From SAR324 cluster bacterium (GTDB lineage Bacteria > SAR324 > JACQKK01), in the NCBI GenBank assembly GCA_027296185.1, contig JAPUJL010000114.1, forward strand, positions 1 through 6,838: a stretch of DNA of 6,838 nt. Direction: 5' to 3'. Position 1 is the first letter of the stretch, and every line of letters starts with the position of its first letter. The notes beneath the pieces were generated by a model that was not told where the DNA came from, did no database searches, and was given only the letters and a program-made list of their open reading frames with translations. The translations under genes were made by a program, and so were the position numbers. This document shows positions 1 through 4,702 of this stretch, in pieces.

Positions 1-140
1 CCCGATAGCGCAAACCCCAGGATTACGTTCCGCCCGCCCCCGCTGCCCCAAGCCGGGGGAGGCGATCTTCCCGCAGCGGTGGCCCCCAAAGATATGCAAC
101 GTCGAATTTTTTGGGTTGTTCGGCTACGATGCCCGTTCAT

Positions 141-162
141 CTGTATTTGGTGCATAATACAG
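141..162. promoter_or_regulatory. Perfect 7-bp dyad over the candidate -10
   Basis: CTGTATT (141-147) is the exact reverse complement of AATACAG (156-162), with 8 bases between. The right arm overlaps the candidate -10 CATAAT. This geometry suits an operator site for a dimeric regulator, but it could also be a chance RNA hairpin. It is unlike the MetJ box (AGACGTCT repeats). It contains a TGGTGCA half-site like that of NtrC, but the partner half is missing. The binding protein is unknown. Confidence 0.3.
153..158 (+). promoter_or_regulatory. Candidate -10 element for metK
   Basis: CATAAT matches the sigma70 -10 consensus at five of six positions and lies in the AT-richest patch upstream of metK. 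A start near 165 would give a leader of about 105 bases. No convincing -35 hexamer is visible 16-18 bases upstream, so recognition would need an activator, or the call is wrong. The element lies within the dyad at 141-162. Confidence 0.3.
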
Positions 163-271
163 GGTCGATTGAGGCTCGCGCAATCGGGCCGCCTGCCCGT
201 CGATCTTTCCCAAAGTGTCTCGATTTCAAAGTTTTCCCGCTCGTTCGGCGGGGAGTCGTGGAGAATAACCG

Positions 272-1441
272 ATGAATGAGATGGTGTTCACCTCGGAGAG
301 CGTGACCGAGGGCCATCCCGACAAGATGTGCGACCAGATTTCCGATGCCGTGCTGGACGCCATGCTGGAGCAGGACATCCACAGCCGCGTGGCGTGCGAG
401 GCGTTGACCACCACGGGCTTGATCATGCTCGTGGGAGAGATCACCAGCACCGCCCATGTGGATTTTCAGGAGTTGGTGCGGGGGGTGGTGCAGCAGATCG
501 GTTACGACAGCAACGACTTGGGTTTCGATTACCGCACCTGCGCGGTGTTGGTGTCCATCGGCAAGCAATCCCCCGACATTGCGCAGGGGGTGGACGAGGA
601 CAAGGGCTTGTTCGAGGAGCAGGGCGCCGGCGACCAGGGGCTGATGTTCGGCTATGCCTGCGACGAGACCGACGAGCTGATGCCGGTGCCGATCATGCTG
701 GCCCATCGGTTGGCCGAGCAGTTGGCCCACTTGCGCCATTCCGGCGAGATTCCCTACCTGGGGCCGGACGGAAAATCCCAGGTCTCGGTGCGCTACGTGG
801 ACGAGCGGCCCGTCGCGCTGGACACGGTGGTTATTTCCACCCAGCACGCCGCGGACGTGACCCGGGCGCAGCTGGAGAGCGACGTGCGGGAGAAGGTGAT
901 CAAGCCCATCGTCCCCTCCCAGTACCTGAACGAGAAGACCCGCTACCTGATCAACCCCACGGGGCGCTTCGTGATCGGCGGTCCCCAGGGCGACGCCGGG
1001 CTCACCGGCCGCAAGATCATCGTCGATACGTACGGCGGCATGGGCCGCCACGGCGGGGGCGCGTTTTCCGGCAAGGATCCCAGCAAGGTGGACCGTTCCG
1101 CGGCGTACATGGCCCGCTACGTGGCCAAGAACGTGATCGCCGCCGGCCTTGCTCAGCGGTGCGAGGTGCAGTTGGCCTACGCCATCGGATACGCTGAGCC
1201 GGTCTCGGTGAAGGTGGATACCTTCGGTACGGGCACCATCGACGAGAATAAGATCGGGGCCATCGTACGCGAGTACTTCGATCTCCGGCCCGCAGGGATC
1301 ATCAAGAGCCTGGACCTGCTGCGGCCGATCTACCGGAAGACGGCCGTCTATGGCCACTTCGGCCGTAATTTGCCAGAATTTACTTGGGAGCGAACGGACA
1401 AGGCGGAAGGGCTCCGCAGCGCCGCGGCCGGGTCGGCCTGA
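272..1441 (+). CDS. metK: S-adenosylmethionine synthetase
   Basis: Methionine adenosyltransferase: makes S-adenosylmethionine from ATP and methionine in the cytoplasm, releasing phosphate and pyrophosphate. At 389 residues it is close to the E. coli enzyme (384). The N-terminus [13 protein letters not shown] (6-18) holds the catalytic His15 and metal-binding Asp17. Both family signatures are present: [11 protein letters not shown] (118-128) and GGGAFSGKD (261-269), the latter followed by [10 protein letters not shown]. The C-terminus keeps YGHFGR (360-365) and a [14 protein letters not shown] tail like the E. coli form. The ATG start aligns with the E. coli N-terminus and has GGAG at 260-263, an 8-base spacer away. 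It heads a probable operon with the HPr gene and aroE. It is a housekeeping gene with no sign of transfer or damage. Local differences from E. coli, such as GPQGDAG for GPMGDCG, look like normal family variation. Confidence 0.98.
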   Translation: MNEMVFTSESVTEGHPDKMCDQISDAVLDAMLEQDIHSRVACEALTTTGLIMLVGEITSTAHVDFQELVRGVVQQIGYDSNDLGFDYRTCAVLVSIGKQSPDIAQGVDEDKGLFEEQGAGDQGLMFGYACDETDELMPVPIMLAHRLAEQLAHLRHSGEIPYLGPDGKSQVSVRYVDERPVALDTVVISTQHAADVTRAQLESDVREKVIKPIVPSQYLNEKTRYLINPTGRFVIGGPQGDAGLTGRKIIVDTYGGMGRHGGGAFSGKDPSKVDRSAAYMARYVAKNVIAAGLAQRCEVQLAYAIGYAEPVSVKVDTFGTGTIDENKIGAIVREYFDLRPAGIIKSLDLLRPIYRKTAVYGHFGRNLPEFTWERTDKAEGLRSAAAGSA

Positions 1442-1443
1442 AC

Positions 1444-1476
1444 GTTCCCGCGCGGGGTGACGCGACAGGCGGGAAC
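1444..1476 (+). promoter_or_regulatory. Intercistronic stem-loop between metK and HPr gene
   Basis: GTTCCCGC (1444-1451) is the exact reverse complement of GCGGGAAC (1469-1476), leaving a 17-base loop. A competing 10-base palindrome, CCCGCGCGGG, lies at 1447-1456. The structure fills most of the 47-base gap and ends 12 bases before the HPr ATG, covering GGGAA (1471-1475), one of few purine runs that could serve as a ribosome-binding site. No T-run follows, so it is not a classical intrinsic terminator. It could set relative expression through RNA processing or by masking the ribosome site. Confidence 0.4.
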
Positions 1477-1488
1477 CGAACGGGTCTT

Positions 1489-1758
1489 ATGAAAATCGAT
1501 CACGTCGTCATCACCAACAAGCTGGGGCTCCATGCCCGGGCGGCGGCCAAGCTGGTGCAGCTGTCGAATCAATTCAGCGCGGACATCGTCCTGGAAAAGG
1601 ACGGGCAAACCGCCGACGCCAAAAGCATCATGGACGTCCTGATGCTCACGGGCACCAAGGATTCCCGCCTCAAGGTCTCCGCGGAGGGGAAGGACGAGGC
1701 GGCGGCGATCAGCGAGGTGGTGGGCCTGATTCAGGACAAGTTCGGCGAGGGCGAATGA
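1489..1758 (+). CDS. HPr-family phosphocarrier protein
   Basis: Small cytoplasmic phosphocarrier of the phosphotransferase system. In this family enzyme I phosphorylates His15 from phosphoenolpyruvate, and HPr passes the phosphate to EIIA proteins. The 89 residues are full length. NKLGLHARAAAKL (10-22) places the active histidine exactly at 15 with Arg17 following; the usual Pro18 is Ala. DAKSIMDVLML (43-53) places serine exactly at 46, the residue HPr kinase/phosphorylase modifies in bacteria that have that enzyme. The ATG at 1489 is chosen because an upstream in-frame ATG (1384) lies inside metK and would add 35 unrelated residues. The ribosome site is weak (CGGG at 1481-1484). The stop overlaps aroE by four bases. 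No enzyme I, EIIA or HPr kinase gene is in the window, so I cannot tell a sugar-PTS HPr (ptsH) from a nitrogen-PTS NPr (ptsO) and leave the symbol blank. Confidence 0.93.
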   Translation: MKIDHVVITNKLGLHARAAAKLVQLSNQFSADIVLEKDGQTADAKSIMDVLMLTGTKDSRLKVSAEGKDEAAAISEVVGLIQDKFGEGE

Positions 1759-2618
1759 GCGGGGCTCCCCCCATCGACGGGGAGACCCGGCTCTACGGCA
1801 TTCTGGGCCACCCGGTGAGCCACACCATCTCGCCCCCCATGCACAATGCCGCCTTCCGGGCGCTGGGCCACAACGCGGTCTATCTGCCCTTTCCGGTGCC
1901 TCCGGAGCGGCTCGAGGCGGCCGTGGCGGGGTTGCGCTCGGTTGGGGTGCGGGGGCTCAATGTGACCGTGCCCCATAAGACCGCGGTGGTTCCACTGCTC
2001 GCCGAGTTGACCCCGGCGGCGCGGGCGATCGGGGCGGTGAATACCCTCCGCCTCGATACCGGCGGGTGGTGCGGCACCAACACCGACGGCACCGGGTTCA
2101 TCCTCTCCCTGCAACACGACCTGGGCTGGCGTGCCGAAGGCAAACGCGTGCTGATGCTGGGCGCCGGCGGATCGGCCCGCTCGATCGGCTGGCACCTGCT
2201 TCAGGAGGGCGCGGCGCGGCTGACCATCGCCAACCGCACCCCAGCGCGGGCGGTGGCCCTGGCCGACGCGCTGGCGCGGGATCCCGGCGGAACGGTGGAA
2301 TGCCTTCCCCTGGACGGGTTGGCGGGCGCCGCGCCCGACCTGTTGGTCAACACCACGACGGTGGGCATGGGGGACGGCCGCGCCCCGGCCGACCTGGCCC
2401 CAGTGGGGGTGCGGGAGGCGGTGATCGACATCGTTTACGCCCCCCCGGTCACGCCGCTGCTGGAGCAGGCCCGCGCGTTGGGCCTGGCCCATACGAATGG
2501 GCTGGGCATGCTGCTCTATCAGGGCGTGGCGGCCTTCGAGTTCTTCACCGGCGCCGAGGCACCGGTCGAGGCGATGCGGGCCGCCCTGGAAGCCGCCTTG
2601 CAGCCGCCGGAGCGCTGA
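1755..2618 (+). CDS. aroE: Shikimate dehydrogenase (NADP+)
   Basis: Reduces 3-dehydroshikimate to shikimate with NADPH, a step of the chorismate pathway, in the cytoplasm. The 287 residues (E. coli AroE is 272) include a slightly long N-terminus. The substrate domain has GHPVSHTISPPMHN (18-31), NVTVPHK with catalytic Lys75, and GTNTDGTGF with catalytic Asp111. The Rossmann domain has GAGGSA (136-141) and the NRT motif (160-162) typical of NADP binding in AroE rather than YdiB. NTTTVGM (199-205) and LLYQG with Gln256 complete the active site. The first serine of the shikimate-binding HSxSP motif is threonine (Thr24); the second is kept (Ser26). The ATG sits in an ATGA overlap with the HPr stop, implying translational coupling, with GAGGG at 1747-1751 a short spacer upstream. 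It is the last gene of the cluster. Confidence 0.97.
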   Translation: MSGAPPIDGETRLYGILGHPVSHTISPPMHNAAFRALGHNAVYLPFPVPPERLEAAVAGLRSVGVRGLNVTVPHKTAVVPLLAELTPAARAIGAVNTLRLDTGGWCGTNTDGTGFILSLQHDLGWRAEGKRVLMLGAGGSARSIGWHLLQEGAARLTIANRTPARAVALADALARDPGGTVECLPLDGLAGAAPDLLVNTTTVGMGDGRAPADLAPVGVREAVIDIVYAPPVTPLLEQARALGLAHTNGLGMLLYQGVAAFEFFTGAEAPVEAMRAALEAALQPPER

Positions 2619-2696
2619 ACACCCGGCGCCTCCCCCGGCCGTTCAATCCGCAACGGGCACCCGCCCCATTTCTCCGGGTCTGTGGGCGCCGCCGCA

Positions 2697-2724
2697 TTGC
2701 AATCGGCCCGGCATGATCTAGACT
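2697..2724 (+). promoter_or_regulatory. Candidate sigma70 promoter for the cytochrome gene
   Basis: TTGCAA (2697-2702) and TAGACT (2719-2724) are separated by 16 bases, each matching four of six consensus positions. This lies in the 204-base gap after aroE and would give a leader of roughly 90 bases before the cytochrome start. It is the best candidate in the gap, but matches of this quality can occur by chance. Confidence 0.33.
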
Positions 2725-2756
2725 AATCCGGACAACGGGGCGTCCGAGCGTCCCCC

Positions 2757-2787
2757 CGCAGCGGAGCCCAGCAGCCGTTCCGCTGCG
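2757..2787 (+). repeat. 9-bp inverted repeat in the cytochrome leader
   Basis: CGCAGCGGA (2757-2765) is the exact reverse complement of TCCGCTGCG (2779-2787), with a 13-base loop. It lies between the candidate promoter and the cytochrome start, 35 bases before the ATG. It is followed by C/T-mixed sequence rather than a T-run, so it looks more like a leader hairpin or operator than a terminator of aroE. Confidence 0.4.
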
Positions 2788-2822
2788 CCCTTCCCGTCCT
2801 CCCGAATGGAATTCGTCGCGCC

Positions 2823-3503
2823 ATGAGCAAAGGGAAGTTCGTCATGGCCGCCATCGCGATCTGGGCGGTGTTCCAGGTGTCCTTCACCGGCGCCTTGGTG
2901 CATCTGGAGCGGCAGGACGGCTTCTGCATCGCCTGCCACTTGCACGAGCAGAAGGACCGCGACATGCATGCGCCCGCCCGGGAGATCGGGCAACTCACGG
3001 CCCTGCACTTCGAGAAGGGCGTGGGGTGCGCCGATTGCCACCGGGAGCCCGGACCGCTGGGGCGGGTGATCACGCTCTACACCCTGGGGGTGCGGGATGC
3101 GGCGTCCTACCTGTTCACCGACTTTCGGGAGCCGGAGCGGCTCACGACCCACATAAAGAACGGCACGTGCATCGAATGCCATGCCGAAACCCTCGCCCGG
3201 GACGGCAATCCGGATTCCTACCACGGCACCCGCGTCCACAATGACCGGCAGGACATCCGCTGCACCACCTGCCACCTGCATCACCGCCCGGGCGACCCGG
3301 AATTTGCGTTCATCGAGCTGACCGCGTTCGAGGCGGGCTGCGCCTCCTGCCACCAAGGGCTGTTCCCCGATGCGATTCCGGCGCAGCTTCTCGCCCCTGC
3401 CACCGGCGAGCTGTCCGAGATGCGCTCCCGATTGCAGGAGAAAGGCGTGTACATAGAAAGGGGCCAGGCCATCCGCCCGCCCGCCCGCGGGGCCGCCGAT
3501 TGA
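2823..3503 (+). CDS. Membrane-anchored pentaheme cytochrome c, NapC/NirT-like
   Basis: Probable quinol-oxidising electron carrier held in the inner membrane with its hemes in the periplasm. Residues 6-26 form a single uncleaved hydrophobic anchor behind a short basic start (MSKGK), as in NapC/NirT/NrfH proteins. Five CXXCH heme c sites are seen: CIACH 35-39, CADCH 69-73, CIECH 116-120, CTTCH 147-151 and CASCH 173-177. Nine further histidines (27, 41, 49, 62, 110, 134, 139, 153, 154) could be distal ligands. Canonical NapC/NirT proteins carry four hemes in about 200 residues, so this 226-residue form has one more. The last 45 residues are heme-free. The ATG at 2823 has only a weak GGAA at 2808-2811; an in-frame ATG at 2844 would lose the basic residues before the anchor and is less likely. 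No partner reductase is adjacent, so the substrate is unknown. Heme attachment would need cytochrome c maturation genes elsewhere. Confidence 0.85.
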   Translation: MSKGKFVMAAIAIWAVFQVSFTGALVHLERQDGFCIACHLHEQKDRDMHAPAREIGQLTALHFEKGVGCADCHREPGPLGRVITLYTLGVRDAASYLFTDFREPERLTTHIKNGTCIECHAETLARDGNPDSYHGTRVHNDRQDIRCTTCHLHHRPGDPEFAFIELTAFEAGCASCHQGLFPDAIPAQLLAPATGELSEMRSRLQEKGVYIERGQAIRPPARGAAD

Positions 3504-3794
3504 ACCGCATAAGCCTTGGCGGACCCGTCACCCCGCGGCTTCCCGGCGCGGGAACCCAGCCGCCGCCCAAAAGGCTCTGGGGGCCGGTTGGCAGCAGGCT
3601 TGGCTCCCGGAGTACCGCCGCGGGGCGAGCCGGATTAAGGAAAAGTGCGTCTCCGCATTGACGCGGTAGATCATTTGGGTTTAGCGTGGGAATAGGCAAA
3701 TCTTCGGCGCTGCATGGGGTGTGGCGCTTTCCCGATTCGTTCAGATTCCGCGGCACGTATAGCTGATGCGAGTGCCCTGACATCCGGAGCCAGG
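3504..3794. other. Hairpin-rich non-coding stretch
   Basis: I find no gene in these 291 bases beyond a possible N-terminal extension of the next gene from an ATG at 3714. Several short stems are visible: CCCGCG/CGCGGG (3532-3537 with 3547-3552), CCCAGCC against GGCTCTGGG with a two-base bulge (3555-3561 with 3572-3580), GGCTC/GAGCC (3602-3606 with 3627-3631) and GCGTC/GACGC (3647-3651 with 3660-3664). A TTGACG at 3658-3663 matches a -35 box at five of six positions, but no good -10 sits 16-18 bases downstream. The first stems may help end cytochrome transcription. I recognise no named riboswitch or small RNA. Confidence 0.45.
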
Positions 3795-4634
3795 TTGGCA
3801 ACCAAAAAACCCCTGGGCGTCCGCGTCCTGGTGGTCGACCCTTACCCGGCCACGCGTGTGCGGCTAAAGGACACCCTGCGCGGGGTCGATTTCGTCGAGG
3901 CAGTGGGGGAGAAGTCCAACGCGGGAGGGCTCGTGGAATTCCTGGGCGAGACCCCCTTCCACATCGTGATGATCGATCAGGACCCGGGCGACGGGGCGAA
4001 CGTCTTCGAGGTGGTGCAGGAGCTCAAGCGCCATCCGTCCGGCAAGAAGACCCACTTCATCCTGGTCTCCGACAACGTCAACGAGGGGCTGGTGGAGCAC
4101 GGCAATGCGGTCGGCATCCGTGGCTTTCTCTCCCGTCCCTTCGACCTGAGTACCGTCGAGAAGTCCCTGCGCACCGCAGTGGCCGCGCCCGCCGCCGCGC
4201 CGGAGGGGCTGAAGGAGACCCTGGCCAAACTGCGCCAGGTTTCGCTCTTCTCGGGCTTCTCCGATACGGAGTTGGTGCGGCTGCTAAAGATTTGCAAGTC
4301 CCGCAGCATCGCCTCGGGCCAGCACGTCTTTCACGAGGGCGACAAGGGCGATTCGCTGTACGTCGTCGTGGCGGGCCAGGTGGACATCACCAAGATCAGC
4401 GATGGGCAAACCCGTGTGCTGGTGAGCATGCACCCGGGCGATTGCTTCGGCGAGATGGCCATCATCGACGATTCCCCCCGCATGGCGGATGCGGTGGCCG
4501 GCGGTTCCGGCTGCTCGACCATCGAGGTAAGCGCCTCCATCGTCAACGACAGCGAGGACATGATCTCCCTCAAGCTCGTCCGCCAGATCGCCATCCTGCT
4601 TTGCAAGAAGCTCCGCGCCCAAAGCCAACGCTAG
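3795..4634 (+). CDS. Degenerate receiver plus cyclic-nucleotide-binding protein
   Basis: Cytoplasmic signalling protein of 279 residues if read from the TTG at 3795. That start has GGAG at 3786-3789 with a 5-base spacer and lies just before the receiver begins; an ATG at 3714 would add 27 unconvincing residues and lacks a ribosome site. Residues 8-130 form a CheY-like receiver: RVLVVDPY (10-17) gives Asp15, MIDQDPGDG (59-67) gives the likely phospho-acceptor Asp61, and LVSDN gives Ser92. The invariant lysine of the KPF motif is arginine (FLSRPF, Arg114), and the second acid of the DD pair is proline. An Ala/Pro linker (128-136) leads to a cyclic-nucleotide-binding domain (about 146-260), whose phosphate cassette FGEMAIIDDSPRMA (218-231) keeps Glu220 and Arg229. 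The C-terminal helix has no helix-turn-helix, so this is not a CRP-type DNA binder; regulation by protein contact is inferred. It stands alone and converges on the usher-like gene. Confidence 0.87.
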   Translation: MATKKPLGVRVLVVDPYPATRVRLKDTLRGVDFVEAVGEKSNAGGLVEFLGETPFHIVMIDQDPGDGANVFEVVQELKRHPSGKKTHFILVSDNVNEGLVEHGNAVGIRGFLSRPFDLSTVEKSLRTAVAAPAAAPEGLKETLAKLRQVSLFSGFSDTELVRLLKICKSRSIASGQHVFHEGDKGDSLYVVVAGQVDITKISDGQTRVLVSMHPGDCFGEMAIIDDSPRMADAVAGGSGCSTIEVSASIVNDSEDMISLKLVRQIAILLCKKLRAQSQR

Positions 4635-4640
4635 GTTTCG

Positions 4641-4696
4641 CCTCGCCGTCCGGCGAGGTCGGCGCCTCAAGCCTCAGTCCCCGATCCGCAGGCGCC
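4641..4696. terminator. Two inverted repeats in the convergent gap
   Basis: The 68-base gap between the convergent genes holds CCTCGCC/GGCGAGG (4641-4647 with 4652-4658, four-base loop) and GGCGCCT/AGGCGCC (4661-4667 with 4690-4696, 22-base loop). The first is a strong short hairpin 7 bases past the plus-strand stop. Neither has a T-run on either strand, so a classical Rho-independent terminator is not shown. Position between convergent genes makes a transcription-ending role the simplest guess. Confidence 0.4.
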
Positions 4697-4702
4697 GCGC
4701 GG

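Larger units (their letters stand above)
1..271. other. Non-coding leader upstream of metK
   Basis: I see no credible gene here; the short open frames have no recognisable product. The first 100 bases are very C/G-rich and include an imperfect hairpin (CCCCC plus GCT at 37-44 against AGC plus GGGGG at 51-59, one bulged base), which could be the tail of an upstream gene. Bases 95-160 are locally AT-richer, as expected for a promoter. Between 141 and 252 there are three short hairpins (141-162, 166-186, 236-252), and the last ends 7 bases before the metK ribosome-binding site. I do not recognise a known SAM or SAH riboswitch consensus. Confidence 0.6.

Noticed and set aside
148..154. NtrC-like half-site TGGTGCA upstream of metK
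   Set aside because: The partner TGCACC half at the right spacing is absent and there is no sigma54 -24/-12 pair nearby.
165..271. Known SAM or SAH riboswitch upstream of metK
   Set aside because: I could not match the conserved cores of the SAM-I, SAM-II, SAM/SAH or SAH families by eye; only generic hairpins are present.
328..1197. Plus-strand open frame of 289 residues inside metK
   Set aside because: It is a shifted-frame shadow of metK, Arg/Gly-rich with no domain pattern.
137..1357. Long minus-strand open frame (406 residues) opposite metK
   Set aside because: It lies antisense to a certain metK gene, has a composition rich in His, Gly and Arg typical of a GC-rich shadow frame, and matches no family.
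1731..2492. Minus-strand open frame of 253 residues opposite aroE
   Set aside because: It is antisense to aroE, which has all its catalytic motifs; the antisense product is low-complexity and unrecognisable.
2718..3356. Minus-strand open frame of 212 residues opposite the cytochrome
   Set aside because: The plus strand encodes five CXXCH sites and a membrane anchor in order; the opposite frame shows no motifs.
3795..4634. CRP/FNR-type transcription factor
   Set aside because: The cNMP domain is present, but the chain ends after one helix with no helix-turn-helix region.
4641..4658. Classical Rho-independent terminator
   Set aside because: The hairpin is good, but no run of T follows on either strand, so it is reported only as a possible terminator.
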